Assembly: GCA_002478145.1 (NCBI GenBank) | Contig: DLMI01000052.1 | Span: forward strand, 1-14,899 | Direction of reading: 5' to 3' | DNA from: Acidobacteria bacterium UBA7540 | GTDB lineage: Bacteria; Acidobacteriota; Terriglobia; UBA7540 | Length of the DNA stretch: 14,899 bases | Part shown: one piece after another, positions 8,201 through 14,631 of the stretch | Position numbering within the stretch: position 1 is the stretch's first letter | Layout: every line of letters starts with the position of its first letter | Position numbers and translations under genes: made by a program | The notes under the pieces: model-generated | Seen by the model: only the letters and a program-made list of their open reading frames with translations | Told to the model about the DNA's origin: nothing | Databases searched by the model: none

Positions 8201-8853
8201 ACGCGCTGGCTCAGGCAGGGCACGGGGAGGAATCTCAAAACAGTTTTGATGAAGCCATGAGCCTGTCCCGCGTGCTCAAAAACGATGCCTTGGTGGCCCA
8301 GATTTTGAATTATCAAGGCGACAGCTTCTTCTACCGAGGCAACTTCAAATCCGCGCGGAGCCTTTACGAACAGGCCATGAAAGTGGGTTCGCACACCACC
8401 GATCGTGGCAAGGTATTGATCTCCAAATTCAACCTTGCGAAAGCAGCCGTCAAGGAAGGGCGCTCCCAGGAGGCCATCGGGGCCTTGAAGGGGCTGGCCC
8501 AGGAAGCAGACACCCTTGGGTTGAAGTACCTCTCCGCAGAATGCTCCATTTACCTGGCCGAGGCGCTGGTGAACATCAAGGATTATTCGCACGCCCGGCA
8601 GGAGTTGGAACGGGCCGTGGCAAAGACCGAAAGATTAGGACTCCGAACACTAAGTGCCAAGGGTCATTACCTCCTGGCTACAGAGCTTCGCCTGACAGGC
8701 AAAGGCGCGGAAGCGGCGGGCCATTATCGCGAGGCAGTTCGCCTGCTGGAAGAAATCCGCAAGGAACCCGGAGCGGCCAACGTCCTGCAGCGGGCAGACC
8801 TCAACTCGATCTACCTGGACTCCAACCGCTGGTCCCAGAGCAACAAAGGCTAA
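5296..8853 (+). CDS. Membrane Ser/Thr protein kinase with zinc ribbon, FlgO-like domain and TPR array
   Basis: This 1185-residue protein starts with a zinc ribbon (Cys3, Cys6, Cys17, Cys20). A PknB/Hanks-type kinase domain follows at about 68-330, with all catalytic motifs: glycine loop GQGGMG 75-80, Lys97, Glu116, HRDLKPQN from His189 (catalytic Asp191), DFG 209-211, an activation loop with TQTGVLVGT, and SPE 235-237. One membrane segment lies at about 352-369. A FlgO-like domain (LAILPFRNASGD onward, about 386-520) follows, then TPRs from about 542 to 1165. The first five TPRs are near 34 residues; from 720 onward there are about eleven with a strict 40-residue period, the kinesin-light-chain type. 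The kinase faces the cytoplasm; FlgO and TPR parts are predicted outside, as sensor or scaffold. It should phosphorylate Ser/Thr of unknown partners. Start: ATG 5296 with GAGAAGG 9 nt upstream. It appears monocistronic. Confidence 0.93.
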   Translation: MECPQCRHINPAAATRCENCNTPFDFEGMTATSGVTEVWPIRTPAEGGTTLAGASQALKAGHVLGGRYEILELLGQGGMGAVYKARDREVDRLVALKVIRPELAGDPDVLPRFKQELILARQVTHKNVIRIFDLGEAEGAKFISMEYIDGRDLKNIRAERGKLQPEEAAEIIEQVCRALDAAHAEGVIHRDLKPQNIMVDKHGRVVVMDFGIARSREMPGLTQTGVLVGTPEYMSPEQARGEEIDSRSDLFSLGIIFYGLLTGKSPYEATSSVAALLKRTQERAVPPVKLDPAIPKFMNDIVVRCLEIDPQRRYASAQEILRDLEARHGPRKGVTPLHMPRFRMVEELPTKWIAPGLALIMLLLIGLVFRGKIFAPAVKPKPSGPTISLAILPFRNASGDPSLDWLGSSLAEWLSTDVGNSSYLRTVSSDRLHQILHDLRITADSTPDPDTLRRLAEFSNAETVVWGQYAKLGEQIRIDATLRDLKRDRTATLKAEAPNQGALPGAVDRLAQAIRENLALSSSEMKELQAQAFKPTSKSLPALRDYNEGLQLLRQGKNLEAQKRFEVATKEDPEFALAYAKLGLTYANLGYDNEAEQTSQKAVDLSESLPPQEKYRIVASHAQVTKDYPKAIEAYENMAKVLPDDTQVQFILAGLYEDTSAFDKARERYTQVLKADPKYVEGLLGMGRVEIKSGNPQGGLDYLNRALTLAIQLDNLEEKATVLYAIGVAYKLLNRQDEALRNCQESLGIKRRLGDKRGMATSLNMVAQIQERLGKPDQALKSYEEALQLRREIGDKKGVGDTLIDLGTFYHDRGQHDHALSLFKESLQIQRELGNESNQGLCLNNIGSSYSFKGQYDDAATCFQQALQLREKSNFPNEIAETVHNLAETNANMGQYDQALAYYLRALELYRSAGDKRGAAIESASMGTLFAYQGRYGAAVNAKQEALKTFRELGDRSSWMIEILSGYGDALAQAGHGEESQNSFDEAMSLSRVLKNDALVAQILNYQGDSFFYRGNFKSARSLYEQAMKVGSHTTDRGKVLISKFNLAKAAVKEGRSQEAIGALKGLAQEADTLGLKYLSAECSIYLAEALVNIKDYSHARQELERAVAKTERLGLRTLSAKGHYLLATELRLTGKGAEAAGHYREAVRLLEEIRKEPGAANVLQRADLNSIYLDSNRWSQSNKG

Positions 8854-9008
8854 GAAAACAGCCAGGCCAACGGCACCCGGCTCACCGTCCACGAACCGTT
8901 CGGCTGGCGCATACATGGCGCTCTCTGCCACGTGTGCGAACTTGACTAGAACAGTAGCCTCCCGGACCCTGCCGCGCCTCCGCTCGCTGCGGCGGCAACC
9001 GGGGAAGA

Positions 9009-9037
9009 GTGGGGGCACCCCCGCCTGTTTGTTTTTT
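9009..9037 (+). terminator. Rho-independent terminator of the kinase gene
   Basis: A GC-only stem (GTGGGG paired with CCCCGC through a short loop, 9009-9024) is followed by a T-rich tract (TGTTTGTTTTTT, 9026-9037). It sits about 155 nt after the kinase stop codon, between two convergent genes. On the opposite strand the stem is not followed by a T-tract, so it should act only on the kinase transcript. A second GC-rich stem (TGCCGC with GCGGCA) lies just upstream near 8969-8998. Confidence 0.6.
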
Positions 9038-9067
9038 CCGCACGCCTGGCGCCCCGAATCGTCCGCT

Positions 9068-12000
9068 CTATTTTCCCGTGCCCGAAAGCGATATATTCTG
9101 CGGGCTGTTTTGGGCGTTGTCCGTAATCACTACGCTCGCCGACCGCAAACCTTGAGTCGTGGGCTTAAATGTGACATTAACCGTGCAAAAGGCATTCGCC
9201 GCCAGTGAACCCGGACAGTTATTCGTTTGCATGAAATCGTGCAGGTCTGTGCCGGCGATCGCGATGCTGATGCTCATCAGCGCTGTAGCGCCCGTGTTCT
9301 TGAGCGTCACAGGTTTGGCCGTGCTGATCGTATTCACCTTCTGTGTACCGAAGCTCAAGCTCGTCGCACTCAGTTGGGCGTGAGGATTGATCACCGTGGC
9401 GCTAAGCGCGACCTTCTGCGGGCTGCCAGGAGCGTTATCCATGACCATCAGCGTGGCTGTTTGCTGAGTGTAGAAGGGCCCCGCGATGAAGCTTACGCTA
9501 ATCGTGCAACTCTTTCCCGCAGCCAATGACTTCGGGCAGAGGTTAACCGCGATAAACTCTTTGGAATTTCCTCCGGACAGAATCGAAAGAAGAGGATCAG
9601 TGATCGTCATTGGCGCGTCCCCTTGGTTGGTCACCGTCACGTTCTTGGTGGTAATCGTGCCTAGATAGACCGTGCCGAAGTAAATGCTCGGTGACGAGAC
9701 GCTGGCCACCGGCCCGGGCGTCACCGTGTAGGTCACCGTCTTATTGGCCGAGGGGCCGGAAGAGACGATCGCATTTACCGTGAAGGACTTGCTCCCCACC
9801 GATGAGGTGTCGATGTAACTCCCGTTGAGCACGTTACCGACGCACGAAACTACAGGAGGCGTGGGAGTGCAGGAATAGCTGGCCGCCTCCTGCGCGCCCA
9901 AGGGGTAAACTGCGCCATTCTGAGGTGTGGTGATGTTGATGGTGGGGGGCGAGCCGACGCTAGTGCCTAAATCGACGAACACGAAATCAGAAAGGCCGCA
10001 ACAGGTATGTCCGGCGCCCGTGGGATCAATTCTCGTCTGGGAGAAGGCGGTGAAGTCGTTCTGCCAGGCGTTGGTGCCGGCGGGGGCCGTCAGGAATGCC
10101 GGGGTGCTAATGGGCGGCGCACCCGAAGGAGTGTTCCAACTGGTGTAGTGGGTGTAAGGGCCTGTAGTCTGGGGACATGTAACGGGATTGCCAGACGAAT
10201 CCTGGCACGTGGCCCGAAAGAGGACTCCGAAGCCTCCGGTCTCATCGTAGGGGACAATTTTGGCCCCCTCGAAACCGGTTCCTTTAACCAGTGCATCCAG
10301 GTCAGCCTGCAATATCAAGAAAGGCTGTAGCACAAGATTCACAGAAGTAGTAGGTGGGATGGCAAGCGTGGGGTATGTCAGCTTATAGTTGAAGGCGTTC
10401 GGAGTGAACGGAGAGACTTCCCCAGTGAACTGATAAGGGTTAGTGCCGCCAGTCGCGATTAGCGGTTCCGCGATGGGGCTGTAGGTGTAGGTTGCGCTGG
10501 TGATCCCCGTGCCGCTGAGCGGGACCAACTGCGGGCTATCACTGGCGTTGTCGGCGATGGTTAACGTGCCGGCTCGCGTGCCGATCTGGCTGGGCGTGAA
10601 CTGCACGTTGATCGTGCAGTAGGCCACCGGCGCCATGCTGGCGGGGCAATTGTTAGTTTCAGCGAAGTCGCTCGCGTTCGTTCCTGTAATCGTGATACCC
10701 AAATAGCTCAGGTTCGTCGTGCCGACGCTGGTCAGCGTCACTACTTGTGCGGCGCTCGTAGTGCCAAGCAGTTGATTACCGAATGAAAGCGAAGTCGGCG
10801 AGACGCTGGCCGCCGGGAAGATCAGGTTAGTCCCCGTGCCGGTGAGCGGGACAGCCTGCGGGCTATCACTCGCGTTGTCGGTGATGGTTAACGTGCCGGT
10901 TCGCGTGCCAATCAGGCTGGGCGTGAAGCTGACGCTAATCATGCAAGTGGAGCCAGGGTTGAGAGTCAAAGGGGAAATGGGACAGGTGCTGGTCTGGGCA
11001 TAGTCGCCGCTCGCGACAATGCTGCTGATGATCAAATTCGCGCCACCCGAGTTCGTCACAGTTACTGTTTGCGCGGGGCTGGTGGTGTCCAAGAGCTGGA
11101 CAATGAAAGAGAGACTCGTGGTGGAGAGGGTTACAACCGGAGCAAGTAAGACCTCGCGGATGCGGTTGTTGGCACTGTCGGCGATGAGCAGGTTGCCGGA
11201 GCTGCCTAGAGCAACGTCATAGGGATTATTCAGGCTGGCGCTAGTGGCCGGGCCGCCGTCCCCGGAAAAGCCCTGCGTGGCATTGCCGGCCATCGTCGTG
11301 ATGATGCCGCTCTGCGCATCTACGCGGCGGATGCGGTTATCAAAAGTGTCCGCGACGAAAATGTTGCCGGGGCCATCCACGGCGATTCCGAACGGGGCAT
11401 CAAAGCTGGCGCTCGTGGCGGCCCCGCCATCCCCGCTGTAACCGAAAGTGCCGTTCCCGGCGACGGTGGCTATGCTCCCAGGCTGGATCACCACGCCTGC
11501 GACTGTGATTGCGGTCGCTTGCGTGTTAACCACGCGGATGCGCCCGTTGCCTTCGTCGTTGATGAAAAGATTGCCGTAACTGTCGAAAGCCACCGCAAAC
11601 GGACTATTCAAGGTCGCGCTGGTCGCGAGGCCGCCGTCGCCGCTAAAGCTGCCAGGGTTGGGATATGCCGGGCCGCTCCCGGCAATTGTGGTCATATTGC
11701 CGGTCGTGGCGTCCACGCGGCGAATGCGGTTGTTGTTGCGGTCGGCGATGAAGAGATTCCCCGCAGCGTCCACGGCAAGGCCGCGGGGACAAACTTCCAC
11801 GCTCGTGGCCGTGCCGCTATCCACGTTATAGCCACAGGTGCCGGTGCCCGCCACTGTAGTAATGATGCCGGTGTCGGCGTCGACGCGCCGAATGCGGTTA
11901 GCAATGAATTCTTCCGAAATGAAGAGATTGCCGGAGCTGTCCACAGCTAGGCCAATCGGAGTAGCCAGGCCGGCGCTGGTCGCTGGCCCGCCGTCCCCGA

Positions 12001-13678
12001 CGAAGCCGAGAACCGATGTGCCATTCCCCGCTACGGTCGTGATGATGCCGGTCGAAGCATCTACCCGGCGTACGCGGAAGTTATCCCCCTCGCCGACGAA
12101 CGCGTTGCCGGAACCGTCCGTGGCCAGCGAGGCCGGACTCGCCAGGATGCCGCTGGTGGCTGGCCCGCCGTCCCCACCGCTTCCTCCCCCGGCCACCGTC
12201 GTGATGACGCCCGTGGTAGCATCTACGCGGCGAATACGGTTGTTAACGCTGTCAGGGATAAAGAGGTTGCCGCCGGCATCCACGGCGAGGCTCGCCGGCA
12301 TCGCGGGGTAGCCGATGTACACGGAGGATAAATTGAGTGCGGCGCTGGTGGCGGAGCCGCCGTCGCCGCTGAAACCTTGTGTGCTGTTGCCCGCCACCGT
12401 AGTAATGATGCCCGTCGAGGCATCCACGCGGCGGATGACGTTATCGACAGAGTCCGAGATGAAGAGGTTCGCGGAAGCATCCAGGGCTACAGCAGAGGGA
12501 AAATACAGGCTGGCGCTGGTAGCGGGGCCGCCGTCACCAATTCCGCTCTCTGGGGAACCGCCCCCCGCGACCGTGGTGATGATGTGCGTCGAGGCGTCGA
12601 CGCGGCGGATGACGTTGTCGTAGGTGTCGGCGATGAAAATGTTGCCGGAGCCGTCCACCGCCACGCTGATCGGGCTGCTCAAGCTGGCGCCGGTGGCCGG
12701 CCCGCCGTCGCCAATACCGCTGGCGGGCGTGCCGCCGCCAGCGACAGTTGTGATGTTGCCCGTGGCCGCATCGACGCGGCGGATGCGGTTGTTGCCATTG
12801 TCCGCGATGAAGAGATCGCCTGCGCGATCCACGGCGACCGCAGTAGGTGCACTCAAGCTAGCGCTGGTGGCGGGCCCACCATCGCCGCTGAACCCGCCGC
12901 CGATCCCGCCTGCGCCATTGCCCGCCACCGTCGTGATGATGCCGGTGGCGGCGTCCACACGGCGGATGCGGTTATTCAAAACGTCGGCGATAAACACGTT
13001 GCCGGCGGCGTCCACCGCGACACCTGCCTCAATGATGACGTAGATGCCGGATAGGTACAGGCCGGCGCTAGTGGCGGGGCCGCCGTCGCCGCTATAGGTT
13101 GCGGCGCCCGTCCCCGCCAGGACGCTCACGTTTCCAGACGTACCGACCTTGAGGACCTGGTTCAATGGCCATGCAACAACGTAAAGGTTTCCCGATGTGT
13201 CCACCGCGGCTCCGGTGGGGATAGGAATATACGCAGAACGCGCCGTGGGGCTATTGAGCCCGCCGCCAGCCAGCGTCGCGATGTTGCCTGGCGTGAGAAT
13301 GTCTTGCACTGTGAGCGGGACAGCCACCGGACCGCCGGGCGCGCCGCTGATAATGAGCTGACCTGCCTCAGTCCCCACGTCAGTCGGCGCTACGCCCGTC
13401 GCCTTCTGCAAGGAGAGGACCGCCTCGTTTCCAGTCAGGAACAGCGTGTAGCCGCTGCCCCGCGAGAGGAATTTGACACGCGGGTCGGTCTGGCCTTGGT
13501 TTATCTCGAAGCTCAGCGGCAACTTGGCATAAGAGGCAGCAGATCGCTGCTTGACTTGGTCGACCGGACGCGCGTTCGCCCGCCTGGCTGCTGTGCCGAT
13601 GTGAACGGGGAACACAAGCAATAAGAGCGGCACAATAATAGAAATCAAGAGACTCCAGAAACTTCTCTTGCTGGTCAT
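9068..13678 (-). CDS. Secreted NHL-repeat protein with ASH (choice-of-anchor D) and Ig-like domains
   Basis: A 1536-residue exported protein. A signal peptide covers about 1-31 (basic start, hydrophobic core to A-A). Residues 51-90 (LPLSFEINQGQTDPRVKFLS) match an N-terminal module common in acidobacterial repeat proteins. About 12 NHL-type units follow at about 132-845, each near 55-65 residues, with the pattern SGDGGPATSA, then AVDxxGNLFIADxxNNRIRRVDA and TGIITTVAG, giving one or two beta-propellers. Two ASH domains (845-1058) come next, each with a C-P...C pair and TLTITDNASDSPQ. An unassigned segment (1058-1260), an Ig-like repeat (ITTPQNGAVY to TVTPGP) and two more ASH domains reach the C-terminus. 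No sorting motif or membrane anchor ends it. A role in surface binding or adhesion is inferred. Start: ATG 13678 with GGAGGT 5 nt upstream. It has no partner and is convergent with the kinase. Confidence 0.9.
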   Translation of the reverse strand: MTSKRSFWSLLISIIVPLLLLVFPVHIGTAARRANARPVDQVKQRSAASYAKLPLSFEINQGQTDPRVKFLSRGSGYTLFLTGNEAVLSLQKATGVAPTDVGTEAGQLIISGAPGGPVAVPLTVQDILTPGNIATLAGGGLNSPTARSAYIPIPTGAAVDTSGNLYVVAWPLNQVLKVGTSGNVSVLAGTGAATYSGDGGPATSAGLYLSGIYVIIEAGVAVDAAGNVFIADVLNNRIRRVDAATGIITTVAGNGAGGIGGGFSGDGGPATSASLSAPTAVAVDRAGDLFIADNGNNRIRRVDAATGNITTVAGGGTPASGIGDGGPATGASLSSPISVAVDGSGNIFIADTYDNVIRRVDASTHIITTVAGGGSPESGIGDGGPATSASLYFPSAVALDASANLFISDSVDNVIRRVDASTGIITTVAGNSTQGFSGDGGSATSAALNLSSVYIGYPAMPASLAVDAGGNLFIPDSVNNRIRRVDATTGVITTVAGGGSGGDGGPATSGILASPASLATDGSGNAFVGEGDNFRVRRVDASTGIITTVAGNGTSVLGFVGDGGPATSAGLATPIGLAVDSSGNLFISEEFIANRIRRVDADTGIITTVAGTGTCGYNVDSGTATSVEVCPRGLAVDAAGNLFIADRNNNRIRRVDATTGNMTTIAGSGPAYPNPGSFSGDGGLATSATLNSPFAVAFDSYGNLFINDEGNGRIRVVNTQATAITVAGVVIQPGSIATVAGNGTFGYSGDGGAATSASFDAPFGIAVDGPGNIFVADTFDNRIRRVDAQSGIITTMAGNATQGFSGDGGPATSASLNNPYDVALGSSGNLLIADSANNRIREVLLAPVVTLSTTSLSFIVQLLDTTSPAQTVTVTNSGGANLIISSIVASGDYAQTSTCPISPLTLNPGSTCMISVSFTPSLIGTRTGTLTITDNASDSPQAVPLTGTGTNLIFPAASVSPTSLSFGNQLLGTTSAAQVVTLTSVGTTNLSYLGITITGTNASDFAETNNCPASMAPVAYCTINVQFTPSQIGTRAGTLTIADNASDSPQLVPLSGTGITSATYTYSPIAEPLIATGGTNPYQFTGEVSPFTPNAFNYKLTYPTLAIPPTTSVNLVLQPFLILQADLDALVKGTGFEGAKIVPYDETGGFGVLFRATCQDSSGNPVTCPQTTGPYTHYTSWNTPSGAPPISTPAFLTAPAGTNAWQNDFTAFSQTRIDPTGAGHTCCGLSDFVFVDLGTSVGSPPTINITTPQNGAVYPLGAQEAASYSCTPTPPVVSCVGNVLNGSYIDTSSVGSKSFTVNAIVSSGPSANKTVTYTVTPGPVASVSSPSIYFGTVYLGTITTKNVTVTNQGDAPMTITDPLLSILSGGNSKEFIAVNLCPKSLAAGKSCTISVSFIAGPFYTQQTATLMVMDNAPGSPQKVALSATVINPHAQLSATSLSFGTQKVNTISTAKPVTLKNTGATALMSISIAIAGTDLHDFMQTNNCPGSLAANAFCTVNVTFKPTTQGLRSASVVITDNAQNSPQNISLSGTGK
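11143..13285 (-). repeat. Coding tandem array of about 12 NHL units
   Basis: At DNA level the array repeats every 165-200 bp. On the plus strand the anchor GGCGGATGCGGTT or a close variant (reverse complement of the N-R-I-R-R codons) recurs near 12961, 12778, 12604, 12430, 12229, 11886, 11718 and 11324. Units diverge at the protein level but keep GDGGPATSA and the RVDA blocks. Two units depart from the consensus: one has lost the GDGG motif (TCGYNVDSGTATS), and one carries an extra insertion (VNTQATAITVAGVVIQPG). Confidence 0.85.
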
Positions 13679-13923
13679 GACTGACCTCCAATCACTTCGG
13701 TGGAAATGAAACCAACAAAGGGATCCATGTTGGCGGTCCCTTCGTCAACAAACCGCCACGCAGACACTTTCCGAGGACCCTCCTTGGTGTACGCAAGGAA
13801 ACGAATAGAAATGAAGAGAGAAAAGTAGGAGAGGAGCCTTGCACTTTCATGGCTGCCTCGCGCAACGGCGAACACATCATCGGTCAGATGCGCAGCAGGA
13901 GCCTCAAATGGTTCGTCGTGCAA
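13675..13923 (-). CDS. Possible small upstream ORF overlapping the NHL gene by ATGA
   Basis: An open frame of 82 codons starts at a TTG (13923) and its stop TGA (13677-13675) overlaps the NHL start ATG (13678-13676) as ATGA. That arrangement is classic for translational coupling. Against it: the start is a rare codon without a ribosome binding site, the peptide resembles no known family, and the NHL gene has its own strong GGAGGT. It is most likely the open leader of the NHL transcript; a real leader peptide cannot be excluded. Confidence 0.2.
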   Translation of the reverse strand: MHDEPFEAPAAHLTDDVFAVARGSHESARLLSYFSLFISIRFLAYTKEGPRKVSAWRFVDEGTANMDPFVGFISTEVIGGQS

Positions 13924-13948
13924 TTGTTAGTTGAGACTATCCGCCCAT

Positions 13949-13999
13949 AGACTAGTCTCGGAGGCCCGGAATGTCAAGAGAAACGGTGTGAAACGGTGT
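13949..13999. promoter_or_regulatory. Palindrome and 10-bp tandem repeat upstream of the NHL gene
   Basis: AGACTAGTCT at 13949-13958 is a perfect 10-bp palindrome, flanked by a further inverted pair (GAGACT 13933-13938, AGTCTC 13954-13959). Twenty-one bases further on, GAAACGGTGT is repeated twice head to tail (13980-13989, 13990-13999). It lies about 270-320 nt upstream of the NHL start. A protein-binding site is possible; this is inference from symmetry only. Confidence 0.3.
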
Positions 14000-14235
14000 C
14001 AATACCTATTAAGGTACCTGTGCGTCGCCAGAACTTGGTCCGCTCCCAACGACCCCCTCCTGGCCGATCATCGCCAGCCACGGGTACAGATGGCCGTCCA
14101 TACCAACGACCCCGTCTCTCCCCCCAAAAAGAATCCGCTAGGTTGCGTGACTTGCATACTGAAACGAGCTGCCACTCGGATAACTGTAGTCCCTATTCCA
14201 TCAGTGATTTTCGCGAGATCGATTGCATCGCGATC
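14000..14235. other. Non-coding stretch, nothing recognised
   Basis: This part of the 953-nt gap between the NHL gene and the SRPBCC-like gene shows no gene. Frames across it on both strands lack ribosome binding sites and known motifs. Confidence 0.45.
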
Positions 14236-14324
14236 GGATTGGGAATGAAAAGTCGGCTTCCCATCGACTATCCCAGCGCGTGGCAGGTTTCCGGCGTGGG
14301 AAGCGCGTTTTTCATTCCCAATCC
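14236..14324. repeat. Hairpin element with 16-bp perfect terminal inverted repeats
   Basis: GGATTGGGAATGAAAA (14236-14251) and TTTTCATTCCCAATCC (14309-14324) are perfect inverted arms. A second inner pair, CTTCCCA (14257-14263) and TGGGAAG (14297-14303), continues the fold, giving an 89-bp stem-loop-capable unit. The left arm and adjoining bases (14238-14273) recur at 2811-2846. The compact size, perfect ends and second copy resemble a miniature inverted-repeat (MITE- or REP-like) element. No target-site duplication was identified. Confidence 0.65.
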
Positions 14325-14332
14325 AGCGAACT

Positions 14333-14438
14333 ACCCACTCAGCATAGTTTCCGAGTCCGCCGTCGCTCGGGCAGGACTTCGGATTGCCCCTGCGGATTCG
14401 TCGAAAAGCACAAGGCGAAAAGGCAGGAGCTATTTCCC
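14333..14438 (+). repeat. Dispersed repeat, copy B (pair with 710-813)
   Basis: About 106 bp, roughly three quarters identical to 710-813 and in the same orientation. It begins 8 bp after the hairpin element, so the two may form one composite repeat of about 200 bp. Copy A lacks the hairpin, and 2811-2846 has the hairpin arm but no clear copy of this part. Confidence 0.7.
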
Positions 14439-14631
14439 ACAACCCCGTATCTCGGGAGTTTGCATGCGAATGGCACTTCAACGGTTTGCCGACTGTAGAT
14501 CCGGGTGCCGGAAAACTAGTGGCTCAAACCGCGAAAGGAAAAGGAGGACTGAGTACGGAAGCATTGCACGGCATCTCTTTTTGGACGACCCACGGAGTCA
14601 TTGGATACAAGGCGGTTTCGGGTCGATAAGC

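Noticed and set aside
11519..13054. Long plus-strand open frames (up to 225 codons) opposite the NHL array
   Set aside because: They mirror the repeat unit of the minus-strand gene, have repetitive low-information sequence and no ribosome binding sites. They are shadows of the GC-rich coding repeat.
11143..13285. Regular 165-200 bp periodicity, CRISPR- or satellite-like at first glance
   Set aside because: The period equals one NHL unit in an open reading frame. Repeats are long, imperfect and coding, with no short identical repeats and unique spacers.
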